A DNA stretch of 64,000 bases from Stomorhina lunata. Lineage: Eukaryota; Arthropoda; Insecta; Diptera; Rhiniidae. The translations under genes were made by a program, and so were the position numbers. How positions within the stretch are numbered: position 1 is the stretch's first letter; each line of letters begins with the position of its first letter. Under the pieces are notes generated by a model that saw only the letters and a list, made by a program, of their open reading frames with translations, had not been told where the DNA came from and ran no database searches. The stretch covers positions 24,028,724 to 24,092,723 of the forward strand of contig OW121741.1 of assembly GCA_933228675.1 (NCBI GenBank), written 5' to 3'. Positions 47,695-60,267 of the stretch are shown here, piece by piece.

Positions 47695-48589
47695 ACACTG
47701 CTCTGCAGCCAAATCCTCCTTTTAATAAAACTATATGGACTACATGGATTTTGATGCACTAAACTCAGATCCGTTGTCGGTTTTTTACCATCAGATCTGG
47801 ATTTTTTTTATGGGCGTGGCAAATTTTTCCCCTTTAATTAGTCAGGTACGGAGACCTATTTTGTCCTTACTCGAGAACGACTCATCTGATTTCCAAAATT
47901 AAAACACTTGAAGATGCATAATGAAATTGCATTTATTTTAGTCTAATATAATTTTTCTGTATCTCTTATCATTTTGGAGTTATTTAGAAATTAATGAAGA
48001 AAAAAATTTTTTTTTTCATGCGAAATTCGTATTTTTTCAGGTTAAAAATGTAATTAAAAAAAAGACAAAGTAAAATTTTAACATTTTAAACATTTTTCTA
48101 AGAGCTACATATCTTAAAAATAAAATAAGCTATAAACCATAAAAATCGGTTTAAAAATGTGAATTTTATTAGTATTAATGAAATATGTGATATACATCAA
48201 ACAAAACATCAATTAGGCTGTCGTCAGAGTGGGCGCCATAAGTACTAAAGCACCTTATATCATCAATGAGTGGCAAGTACTTACTTGTATCTATTAATAA
48301 AATTCACATTTTTAAACCGATTTTTATGGTTTATAGCTTATTTAATTCTTAGAAAAATGTTTAAAATGTTTTAATTTTGAAAATCGAATGAGTCGTTCTC
48401 GAGTTAGGACGAAATAGGTCTCCGTACCTGACTAATTTAAGAGGAAAAATTTGCCACGACCATAAAAAAAAATCCAGATCTCATGGAGAAAACCCGAAGA
48501 CTGATTTGAGTTTAGCGCATTAATATCCATATAGTCCGTATAGTTTTATTAAAAGGAAAGACAAAAAATGAATTTTTGCAGAGCAGTGT
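47695..48589. mobile_element. 895-bp foldback element with long inverted arms
   Basis: The termini ACACTGCTCTGCA are exact inverses. The arms continue inward: CTTTTAATAAAACTATA, TTAGTCAGGTACGGAGACCT, CGAGAACGACTCAT and, innermost, AACCATAAAAATCGGTTT all have inverse partners. The left arm (to about 48175) carries about 200 bp that the right arm (from about 48298) lacks. The central loop is about 120 bp. No coding frame. Confidence 0.92.
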
Positions 48590-50030
48590 AATTGCAAAGC
48601 TTTTAAAAATGTATCTTCGTAATCAAATGCTCATAAACGTTAATTTCAAATTGGAAAAAACTGTAAGAAAAAGTAACAAAAATTGAAAAAGCTATGAACA
48701 AAAATTTACAATGTTGCTTATAAGCAACAAATGGCATTAAAAGGTAAACTGAATTATTGTGCCGGTTTCAGGTTCACTTTGATGTTTTGATTCCAGACGT
48801 AGGTATAAAACGATCATGTAAATTTATGACACTTTCAATACCCACTATATCTCTAAATGCCACCGTCATGATAGGTCTTTTTGGTTTGGCGGGAGGTTAG
48901 ATACGGCAAATACAATTTTTATCCCACTTCTACTTTAGAACAAAAACTCTTGCTTTGCAAAGATGTTTGGAAAGAAGATTACAAGATTAGAGCAAAAACT
49001 AAAAGTAATTGATAAAGCAACATGATCAAGCACAAAATATAGGGCCTTTCTAACATTATAACCGTCATTTTCTCCAATACCCCATTCTAATTGAGATTCC
49101 AGACTAGGTCTATAATTAAATCTGTACGAATGTCAAATGTTGCGGCCACCAGCAACAATACCTTAGGTAGGGTCTTAATTAAAAAGAGGAAAAATTCTGT
49201 ATGGTTTAACGAGAGTTGGTAATGAACTTCATAGTCTGAATTTAAAACTATCTTACTCGACTAAACTTATAATTTTTTATTGATATTAAGCATTGTAATA
49301 ATATTATCTACATAAGTCTAAGTCTTAAAAAAGATTTAACTAAATTTGAAAAATTATTAAATTTGAAATCAGCTTTTTCTTTCTATACATAAATATCTAC
49401 ATAACCTCCAGATAAATCTTTCCTTTGTCATAAGCCCACAAAAACCTAAAATAGTAAATACCAAATAAATAATAAAGCAGATACAACAAAAATCGATTTA
49501 ATCCGTCTGTAACTTAATTTCTTCTAATAGTAAACCAACATTATGAACATAATCCGACAAACTCTGAACACAAAGCAACTACATCAGAGTGGTCGTCTAT
49601 TCCCCAAAGGACTTACAGCAAAACTCTTGTTAGTGACCAGTTAAAGGAAAAAAAGGAACGAAATCTGCTCTTATTATGATTACTTATAAACACTCACGTA
49701 ATAATTCTTGCCCAGCCAAATAACCTAAGGGATTTGCTACCCAATAAAAATGGAAAAAATATAAACTACAAATCTTTTTACGAGTGTCCAAAAGAAAGCA
49801 GTAGCATCATTTAACCGAAATAAAATCTTTATACTTTTATAAAAATATATTTAATGTAATCATAAACTATGTTAGTTTATAAAAAAAGGACTCGCATATG
49901 CACACATACATTCGTACGTGTGCTTAAGAGTCCTGGGGTATAGGTATCAAAGAGTCCATTATAAAAATATTAGTTTTGTTTTTTTATCCTCTTTTCATGT
50001 TAGTTTTTTATCACTTGTGTAAATATGATA
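48590..50030. other. Unassigned A/T-rich sequence
   Basis: No gene, RNA or repeat recognised, apart from small GCTTATAAGC near 48717. Confidence 0.5.
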
Positions 50031-50844
50031 TTTTTATACCCTTCACCACCATAGGTGGAAAGGGTATTATAAGTTTGTGCTGATGTTTGTAACGCATAGA
50101 AATATTTGTCTTAGACCCACCTTTTAGTATACCAATAGACTTAGAATCACTTTCTGAGTCGATTTAGCGATGTTCGTCCGTCCGTCCGTCTGGCTGGCTG
50201 GCTGGACCCCCATGTAAACCTTGTAATCAAACTACAGGTCGCAATTCTAAAGATAATTTGATGAAATTTGGCACAGATAATTTTTTATAATAATAATGGG
50301 ACCATGGCTATTGAAATTGGTCAAAATCGGTCTATTATTTATGGTACCTCTCATAGGTCACACTTCCCGGAATTGCTATATTGGCCACAAATATCAATAT
50401 TTTTTCATGAAATTTAAAACAGATAATGCTTATGTAAACTTAAATCACTGTCCCAAATTTCGTTGAAATCGGTCCACATTTGACCATAGCTCCCACACAA
50501 ACTCTTCTTCAAAAACGCACTAAATGAGACAAAAAATCACTAAAACGCTCGTAAATCTAAAGATAATGAAAATTTTGAGTTTATTTTTTGCATACATAAT
50601 TTTTGTAACAACTGTAATCAATTTGCCAAATTTCTAGATAATCGGTCCACATTTGACCCTAGCTCTCATATAAGTCCAAATGACGGAAACAGGTTGAATA
50701 TATACGTTTTGAGAAAATGTTTGTATGATGGCAAAATTTAGCAAATATTTGTCTTTATACAGGAAAAATAACACCCTTGACCTTAGTGGTGAAGGGTATC
50801 GTATGGTCGGCTTGACCGACTATAGCGCTTTCTTACTTGTTTTT
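50031..50844 (+). mobile_element. Family-1 dipteran repeat, full length (copy I)
   Basis: Complete, about 815 bp. 5' hairpin, GTCC/CTGG block (50175-50207), the two ATTTGACC blocks, GAAGGGTATCGTATGG, the 3' hairpin GGTCGGCTTGACCGAC and CTTTCTTACTTGTTTT, then a T-run. It is the cleanest plus-strand copy. Confidence 0.92.
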
Positions 50845-51087
50845 TTTTTTTGAACTCTCAAACAAATGCATGTTTATTTTCCTGTTCCTTTTTTAAGAGC
50901 TAAACCAAAGTTTATTATTATGACCAGCCGGGAGTGATACGTATATGGCTAACATTTACTTATGAATGTAAGTAGTCTGGGAGGGTTTCCCTTGATATGA
51001 GATTTTATTAGATAAATATACCGATCTAAAATAAGGCCGATCTAAAATAAGGGTGTTTAAATTTGCCCCCATTAAAGCACAATACCG

Positions 51088-51770
51088 AAAATTTTTCTTT
51101 AAAAATTTAAGATCAAAAATTTTCGAAGCAAAATTTTGAATGAAAAATTTTTGATGTCAAATTTTTATAGAAAAATTTTCAATATAAATATTTTGCAGAA
51201 AAATTTTTGATGTTAAATTTTTGCAAAAAAAATTTTTGATATAAAATTTTGGTAGAAAAAATTTCAATGAAATTTAAAAAAAAAAAAAAAATTTATGGAA
51301 AAAATTTTCAATGTAAAATTTTTTGATATAAAATTTTTGTAGAAAAATTTTTAAGGCAAAATTTTGAAAGAAAAAATTTCATTGCAAAATTTTTATAGAA
51401 AAAATTTTAATGTTAAATTTTTCTAGAAAGATCTTAAATGGAAATTTTTTGCAGAAAAATTTTTGATGTAAATTTTTTGCAAAAAATTTTTAGATGTTAA
51501 ATTTTTGCAGAAAAATTTTAAAAGAAAAATTTTTTTATAGAAAATATTTCAATGAAAATTTGTATAAAAAAATGTTGATGTATAATTTTAATAGAAAACT
51601 TTTTAATGTAAAATCTCTTTAATAAAATTTTGAATGTAAAATTAAAAAAAAAATATATAAATTAAAAAAAAAAAAAATTTATATAAATAAAAAAAAAAAA
51701 TTTTAATGTAAAATTTGAAAAACAAAATATTCAGTGTAAAATTGATAAAGAAAATTTTTTTTTGTGTTTT
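51088..51770. repeat. Degenerate 28-bp-class A/T satellite, left block
   Basis: Units of the AATTTTTGATGTAAAATTTT and TATAGAAAAATTTT type with many indels. Separated from the main block by about 240 bp of ordinary sequence (51771-52014). Confidence 0.8.
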
Positions 51771-52014
51771 GTTCTGTCGATAATCTGAGCCTTTACTTTT
51801 GATTAACAAACATAATTCTTAATAATTGTGTTTGTAAAATAGGTAATAATGCGATAGTTTCCGATCCCCTCAAGAGATGGCCTAACCAACCATCGAAACG
51901 CGTCGAAGAATTGGCTGTCACCACAAACATTTTTTAGGTTTAATCAATGAATTGTCTATTAGATTAATACAAAATGTAATAGGCTGGGATCAAGTGCGAA
52001 TAATTTTTTCATTT

Positions 52015-54345
52015 TGAAAAACTTTTAATACAAAACTTTTTAAAAATATTTTCAATGTAATATTTTTATAGAAAAATTTTCGATGCAAAATTTTTATAGA
52101 AAAATTTTCGATGCAAAATTTTTATAGAAAAAGTTTTGATGTAAAATGTTTTTAGAAAAATTTTCGATGTAAAATTTGTATAGAAAAATTTTCGATGTAA
52201 AATTTTTATAGAAAAATTTTTGCAACCAAATTTTAAATGCTAAATTTTTAAAGAAAAATTTGCAATGCAAAATTTTTAATAAAAAATATTCGATGTAAAA
52301 TTTTTTTAGAAAAATTTTCAAAATTAAATTTTTTTAGACAAATTTTCAATGTAAAATTTTTATAGAATAATTTTCGATATACAAGTTTTATAGAAAAATT
52401 TTCGATGAAAAATTTTTATAAAAAAATTTCCGATATAAAATTTTTATAGAAAAATTTTCTATGTTAAATTTTTGTAGAAAAATTTTCAACGTAAAATTTT
52501 TATAGAAACATTTTCGGTGTAAAATTTTTATAAAAAAATTTTTTATGTACAATTTTTGCAGAAAAATTTTTAATGTTAAATTTTTATAGAAAAAGTTTCA
52601 ATGTAAAATTTTTATAGCAAATTCTTCAATGTAAAATTTTTGTAGAAAAATTTTTGATGTAAAATTTTTATAGAAAAATTTTTGATGCAAAATTTGTTTA
52701 GTAAAAACTTAGAAGTAAAATTTTTATAGAAAAATTTTTGACGTTGAATTTTTATAGAAAAATTTTTGATGTAAAATTTTAATAGAAAATTTTTGATGTA
52801 AAATATGTTTAGACAAATTTTCAATGTAAATTTTTTTTGGACAAATTTTCAATGTAAATTTTTTTTGACAAATTTTCAATGTAAAATTTTTATAGAAAAA
52901 TTTTCGATGTAAAATTTTTAAGAAAAATTTTCGATGTAAAATTTTTATAGAAAAATTTGCAATGCAAATTTTTGAATGAAAAATCTTCGATGTAATTTTT
53001 TTTTTTAATTTTCGATATAAAATTTTTTTAAACAAATTTTCAATGTAAAATTTTTATGGAAAACTTTTTAATGTAAAATTTTTATAGAAACATTTTTGAT
53101 GTAAAATTTTTAAAGAAAAATTTTCGATGCAAAATTTTTAAAGAAAAATTTTCGATGTAAAAGTTTTTTGGAAAAATTTTCAATGTAAAATTTTTATAGA
53201 AAAATTTTTGATGTAAAATTTTTATAGAAAAATTTTTGATGTAAAATTTTTATAGAAAAATTTTCGATGTAAAATTTTTATAGAAAAACTTTCGATGTAA
53301 AATGCTTAGAGAAAATTTTTGAAAAATTTTTTCAAAAGAAATTTTAAAGAAAAAATTTTTGATGTAAAATTTTTATAGAAAAACTTTTTTTTGTAAAATT
53401 TTTGCAAAAAAAAAATTTATAAAAGTTTTTTTATGTAAAACTTGTGAAAAAAAAATTTGAATGTAAAACTTTTGCTGAAAAATATTTAATGTTAAATTTT
53501 AAAAAAATTTTGCAATGCAAATTTTTACTGAAAAAAATTCGGTGTAAATTTTTTTTTTAGAAAAATTTTCGATATAAAATTTTTACAAAAAAATTTTCGA
53601 TGCAAATTTTTTATAAAAAAATTTTCGATGTAAAATTTTATACTAAAATTTTCGATATAAAACTTTTAGCTAAAAATTTTCGATGTAAAATTTTTACCTA
53701 AATATTTTCGATGTTAAATTTTTAAAGATAAATTTTCTATGTTAAATTTTTAATGAAAAATTTAACATTGACAATTTTTTTTTTTTGAATGGAAAACTTT
53801 TATGAATAAACTTTTAATATATAAAAAAAAATCAAAATTTTTATAAAAAAATATTTCAATAAAATGTTTCTACATCAAATTTTTATAGGAAATTTTTAAA
53901 TTTTTAACGTAACAAATTTAAAGATAATTTTGACATGAAAAAATTATAGAGAAATGTTCAGTGCAAAAAACTTATAAAAAAATTTAAATGCAAAATTTTT
54001 ATAGATCAATTTTGAATATAAATTTTTTATAAAAAAATTTTCAGCCTAAAATTTTTATAGAAAAAATTTTTAGATTAAAATTTTTATACAAAAAAAATTT
54101 TATACCTAAAATTTTTTAGAAAAAAATATTTAACGTAAAATTTTCGTACAAAATTTTGTTATATACATTTTTTATTGAAAAATCTTTAATGTAAAATTTT
54201 TATGGAAAAATTTTCAATGACAATTTAAAAAAAAAAATAAATTAACATTTTTCGCAGAAAAATTTTTTTTTGTAGAAAATTTTTTTTTTGTAGAAAAATT
54301 TTTTTTTTGTAGAAAAATTTAAATAAAATTTTAAGGATTTTTTTT
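52015..54345. repeat. 28-bp A/T satellite array (about 2.3 kb)
   Basis: Unit made of two 14-bp halves, TTTTTATAGAAAAA and TTTTCGATGTAAAA. It is cleanest at 53180-53310 and strongly diverged elsewhere. Since 28 is not a multiple of 3, frames shift each unit and open frames are shorter (up to 103 codons on the minus strand at 52724-53035); they are not genes. Confidence 0.92.
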
Positions 54346-56467
54346 TTAAATTTTCAATTAAACATTTTAAAAGTAGAATTTATTTAGATCTGCTTGATCC
54401 ATGTAAGTTAGGAAACAGAAAATTATGACTGAACTCTTTGTAAGACTCTGAAAAGAGATGACCGAATATAATGTTTGAACAGGGGATCGAAGTCACACCT
54501 GGTACAAATAATCAACTAGGCCTAGTACTTTAATAACTACTTTTAATAAATTATCCGTTGGACTACTTTTGACCTTATATGGTCAGTCTTAAACGACAAT
54601 AATATTGTACTTTCATACCTTAAACTATTCTTAGGTGACCTACGATTATAGTCTTCTTCTTAATTTGTTATCCTTGACTGACAGTGGAGTAAAAGACTAA
54701 ATAGAATCGTATTATTCTCTAAATACTATAGTCAAAATTTATAATAACTCGATTATAATTTTATTATCGGGCTATAGTTTTTAGGGGACATCCTATTGCT
54801 CATATACACGTATCCTTAACCCAGACGTTATAAAAATAAACACGTAAATCTATATGTATAAGTATGTTTGTATTGTGAGTTTAAGAGTGTGAGTGTGTGT
54901 ATGTGTATAAGCTTAACATACTTAACATGATAAACTGTATGTTCACACTCTGACCCTTAGGAGTTAGAAATGTTATCATGGCACAACACAATCCAATAAG
55001 TATACACTTACAGTTATTTTTTGTACAACTCATACTTACTCATACATACATACATGCATATAACTAACTGTTTGTAGTTAAACTCTCACTCTCACTTTAA
55101 GAAAGTTGCAAACATATACATATGTATGTGTGGGGTTGATAAGTTTGTATGTACGTTTGCATGTATTTTCAAGTAATTGCCCAGTAGTTTGAAATGGAAA
55201 CTTTGTGTTCATTACTAAAGTAATGTCGGAAAATTTTAACTTGTGAAAAGTATCAGCTTTTTCTTTGAACTAGGCCCTAGTCAATTTAATTCTACTCGTT
55301 GATATCCTTAGGAAACCGACAATCAATAATAAAGATTTAGAATTGGAATCCATTACTCTGGTTCCACAACTAATGGGTCTACTTGAGAATAGTCTTTTTA
55401 AAATCTGTATGAATGTTTCTATGACTTTGAGCGCTCTTGCCCTGTGGGACATATGACTAAAGTGCTCTTACTACATGCCAGGTTAAGATGATACACATGT
55501 TATTATTTGGCATTAATTTAATTTATTTTTCTTTTAACTTTGATTATTATGGTTTTTGATTAGAATGTCGTTTTTTGAATAGCTAATAAATTCATATGAG
55601 AATTAATAACAACTTCAGAAGAAATCCTTTAACAAATTTTGAAACAGATATGATTTGCATACTTTGAGATATGGCGGCGTATGATTATTATCAAAGACAA
55701 ATTCTAATCATACAATGCGTATAAGTAATATTTCCAGTAGTACGTATGATTGATATTAATTTACAAAAATATTGAGATTTTGAATTTAAATATTGATTTT
55801 CATAAAAATGAAATGAAAAATCAGTAATATTTTGTTATATAATGGTCACTAGGAACATTCTTCACCATATCCATGTCATTAAAATCATATAAAAATTGTT
55901 GTAATATATCTACCCTTATATCCACTCCCCCCTCTCAAAAATCATCTCATCACTAATTGCAAATTTTCACTTTAATTTCTGTTTATTGTTTTTTCCTATC
56001 ATTTAATCGTAATTATAAGCTTTCAATAGACACGCAAAACATAATTAACCGCCAAACAAAGTATGTGTAATTGTAAATGGCATTTTGCCACTTTACGCTT
56101 AAAAAAGTGAACAACGCACAGCGCTTTTGGACATTCTAAAAATACTCATGCCACAGAACAAGACGCCTGCAAGACAAAAGGCAGTGGCGACTAAATTATG
56201 GCAAACTAAATAATGTTTAAATATACACATAATTATAGATGAGAAACCGAGATCACTATGTACGAGTACTAAACGGATGCATGCTAGAAGATACTAACAC
56301 AGAGATGGAAAGGAGGGGATAAAATTAAAAAGTTACAACTAAAAATAAGAGGATGGGTAAGGAGCAAAAGAAAATGTGAAAAAATTGGACAAACATGACA
56401 ATACAACTACTTTAAGTATATCTTCTTACATATTTATTTATTTATGTGATCAAAAAAGGGTAAGCCA
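54346..56467. other. Unassigned sequence
   Basis: A possible B-box-like word (minus strand GACTTCGATCCCC) at about 54487 with CCTAG upstream of it. ACATACATAC-type runs at 55030-55060. No gene. Confidence 0.45.
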
Positions 56468-57810
56468 TAACATAGAAAATTTTTCCATAGAAAATATTTT
56501 TATCAAAAATTTTTAATTTTTTTTTTTCAAAAATTTTTCTATAGAAAATTTTTTTTCAAAAATTTTTCTGTAGAACATTTCTTTATCAAAATTTTTTTTA
56601 TAGAAAAATTGTTAATCAAAAATTTTTCTGCAGAAATTTTTTTTTTCAAAAATTTTTCTACAGAAATTTTTTTTCAAAAATTTTTCTATAGAAATTTTTT
56701 TTCAAAAATTTTTCTATAAAAAATTTTTTGTATTAAACATTTTTTTATAGAAAATTTTTCTACAAAAAAATATTTCTATAGAAAAATTTTCGATAGAAAT
56801 ATTTTTCTATAGAAAAATTTTCGATAGAAATATTTTTCTATAGAAAAATTTTCGATAGAAATATTTTTCTATAGAAAAATTTTCGATGGAAATATTTTTC
56901 TATAGAAAAATTTTCGATAGGAATATTTTTCTATAGAAAAATTTTCGATAGAAATATTTTTCTATAGAAAAATTTTCGATAGAAATATTTTTCTATAGAA
57001 AAATTTTCGATAGAAATATTTTTCTATAGAAAAATTTTCGATAGAAATATTTTTCTATAGAAAAATTTTCGATAGAAATATTTTTCTATAGAAAAATTTT
57101 CGATAGAAATATTTTTCTATAGAAAAATTTTCGATAGAAATATTTTTCTATAGAAAAATTTTCGATAGAAATATTTTTCTATAGAAAAATTTTCGATAGA
57201 AATATTTATAGAAAATATCTATAGAAAAATTTTCGATAGAAATATTTTTCTATAGAAAAATTTTCGATAGAAATATTTTTCTATAGAAAAATTTTCAATA
57301 GAAATATTTTTCTATAGAAAAATTTTCAATAGAAATATTTTTCTATAAAAAAATTTTCGATAGAAATATTTTTCTATAGAAAAATTTTCGATAGAAATAT
57401 TTTTCTATAGAAAAATTTTCGATAGAAATATTTTTCTATAGAAAAATTTTCGATAGAAATATTTTTCTATAGAAAAATTTTCGATAGAAATATTTTTCTA
57501 TAGAAAAATTTTCGATAGAAATATTTTTCTATAGAAAAATTTTCGATAGAAATATTTTTCTAAAGAAAAATTTTCGATAGAAATATTTTTCTATAGAAAA
57601 ATTTTCGATAGAAATATTTTTCTATAGAAACATTTTCGCGAAAAATAGTTTTCTATATTTTAGAAAATTTTTTTTTAGAAAAATATTTTTCTCGAAAATT
57701 GTTCCATAGAAAAGTATTTTTGTATAGAAAATTTTCTATGGAAAAATATTTTTCTCGAAAATGTTTGTATAGAAAAATATTGATATCGAAAATTTTTCTA
57801 TTGCAAAATA
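56468..57810. repeat. 31-bp A/T satellite array with 30-bp-class left flank
   Basis: 56468-56775 has units like the 17.5-kb array (TTTTTCTATAGAAAA, TTTTTTTCAAAAA). From 56776 to about 57640 there are about 28 very uniform units of 31 bp: TTTTTCTATAGAAAAA and TTTTCGATAGAAATA. One irregular unit is at 57205-57220. The right edge decays to 57810. Confidence 0.95.
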
Positions 57811-58495
57811 TTTTTGTGTTAATATCCAAATCTTATCTGAATGCTTTTGATACTCATTTTCACGTGTTTCATTAATGATCATGATAGTTACGAAAATTAC
57901 AAAAAGTCTTCGGCTCCTGGCATGGGGTACTTATCTTAGGACTAACAGAAACGTCTTATAACGAACCAGATTATACGAGTAAAATGAGCGGCCAACCAGT
58001 GAAACAGATGCCATACAGCATTTTTTTCTCAAAAAGATGTTATCAGTTTTTTACTTTTTACGAATAAGTTTTTGATTGAAAGTTAATGTTTTATTATGTG
58101 TTTGTAGAGAATAGGATTCTAGGATGATTTTAAGCCAAAGTTCAAGTCAAGGCAATATTAGCTTTACGCACAGCATGGCGTGAAATTTGACTTATTTTTA
58201 GAAAATTTTTGTGTTTTCGAACATATAAAAAAAGTCAAGCCAATTTTGCAACTTTTCAAAATGCAGTTATATAGTCCCCTATATTGTCTTTAGATTTCAG
58301 AAATAATAGGTAGCACGAATTCATAAACGAATCTAAAACATTGAATTTTATAAAAAATTACAAATTTCTATAAAGCAAAATTTTAATTGCAAAAAAAAGT
58401 CTATTTTGTTACCTTTTTTTTAATTTTTTAAATTGTTTTACATAAACCATAGAATAAACTCAAATTAAAGTCAAATTTTGCAAAAATACAAGAAT
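57811..58495. other. Unassigned A/T-rich sequence
   Basis: Nothing recognised. Confidence 0.5.
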
Positions 58496-58993
58496 TTTTA
58501 AGTTATTCGAACCATGTGCAAAGTTTACAACTTATAATTCCTCCCCTAGTTTTCTCGAATGTTTCTGTTGATGTTGTTATTCTGTTTATGTATATAAGCA
58601 GAGCAACATGTTTCTCTTTTTTTGCTTTATCTACATTATCTCTTTCTCTATTGCTGTTAACTTCAGATAATCCATTTGTACAACGTATGAGTGTGTGTTC
58701 TTGATCATGCGATAAAGTATTGAAACATGCATGAACATTCGAAAGCCGCATTGTTAGTGTAATCGACTACAGCAACTATTTGTTTACATCTGCAGAAAAT
58801 GCTACAAACTCTCTTCTCTACTATAAAAGGCTGACGAACTGATATCGTGCCAAAATTTTAATTGAGACGCGTATAAGAGAACAGTGAGACTAAGAATGTT
58901 TGTAAAACGACAAGTTTGTTAACAATTTTTGTGATTTGTATTTTAAGTCCATTTCATCAATTTCTTCCACTTTTTTAAAGGAAAAAGGTAACA
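58496..58993 (+). mobile_element. Solo LTR (copy 2)
   Basis: Same LTR family as 32097-33838, in the opposite orientation and uninterrupted; about 498 bp. It ends AAGGTAACA, followed by ATAT as in copy 1. A TATA-box-like CTATAAAAGG at 58821-58830 stands about 50 bp before GACGCGTATAAGAGAACAG, a plausible LTR promoter arrangement. The site GTACAAAT that is split by the hAT-like element in copy 1 would be intact here (GTACAA at about 58679). No internal region adjoins it. Confidence 0.82.
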
Positions 58994-60267
58994 ATATATT
59001 ATAATACAAGAAACATTTTCTTACCGATCACCCTAATTCTTTAAGAAGCCCGAAGAGATGACACACTATTTATAGTCAAAAGATATATTAACAGTATGTT
59101 TTATGTTATTTTTTTTTACTTACAAAATAGTAGTTATTTTAAATTATAGCCACTCTATAAACTACAACGATCATGTCTGTTATTTCAACATCATAAACTT
59201 GAAATTAAAGATAATTTTTGTACACTTTTTCCAGCAACTTTTCAGGCTAAATTGTTGGTTAGTCGATTGTAGCTGTGGAAAAACATGACATTAAATGTGC
59301 GTGACTTGATTTTCATAAAAGACGTAAATTGTTTTTATATGAGCAGATAGATCGTAACTGATCATCATAATCATACACATCAGCGTCGTCAACAAAGTAA
59401 TTATTATAAGAAGTGCAGTTTATGTTTAAATAAAGTATAAAATTTTAAATAATTTTCTATATTAAGATGAAGGGTCTCTTGTAGTGAGTCAGTTCAAAGT
59501 GGCACAAAAAGGTATGGACAATTAGCTTTGAGAGATGTTTGTTTAATTAAAATTTTTAAATGTTTAATAACATGGTCAAATATACTATCACAAGACTATT
59601 ACTAGACTATAAATTGACCAGTTCTTATTTTATATTTATTAAATTTTTTCCATGCCACTGTACACTATTCCTTATTGCCCTCAGATCTTTATAGCCCCCC
59701 TTTAAAATTTTCTGATTTTCTGTTGTTTGTCCTTATTTTCTTGCCATTAGTGTGTGTGATTTTTATATGTTTTCCATCAGACCATTTACAGTTTATGTTT
59801 TACAACCTACATGGGCGTGTCCATAAATTATAAGGTTTGTTACTTTATAAAAAAATAATAAACTCAAGAAAATCCCAGGAGTGTGTAAATGTTATTAAAG
59901 AAAAGAATGATGATGACTTTAGGTAAATTATAGACATTGCAAATTTTCCTGTGAACACTGTAATTTTCTGTTGGAATGTTTAAGAAAAAAACTTTAAAAG
60001 CTTTCAATTTTAATAATTACGTTTAAAAGTTAGAGATTGCATTTCGAGCTTAAATGATCTTATAAGTTTTTTTGCGAACATGTAACTCATAAAAAATAAG
60101 ACTTGATTTAAAGTCTTCCCAGGGGGCTCTATAGATTTCAGAATGTAACTACTTCCCTCGAAACATTAGCAATCGATCACAGCTTTATACCACCATCTCT
60201 TTTCTAGTCCATAATATCTACTCGTAATTTCTATAAAGACTTACTTAAATTTTTTTCCTTTATAATT
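58994..60267. other. Unassigned A/T-rich sequence
   Basis: No gene or repeat recognised. Confidence 0.5.

Noticed and set aside
17515..57810. CRISPR-like regular repeats
   Set aside because: The tandem units have no unique spacers, and the genome is eukaryotic.
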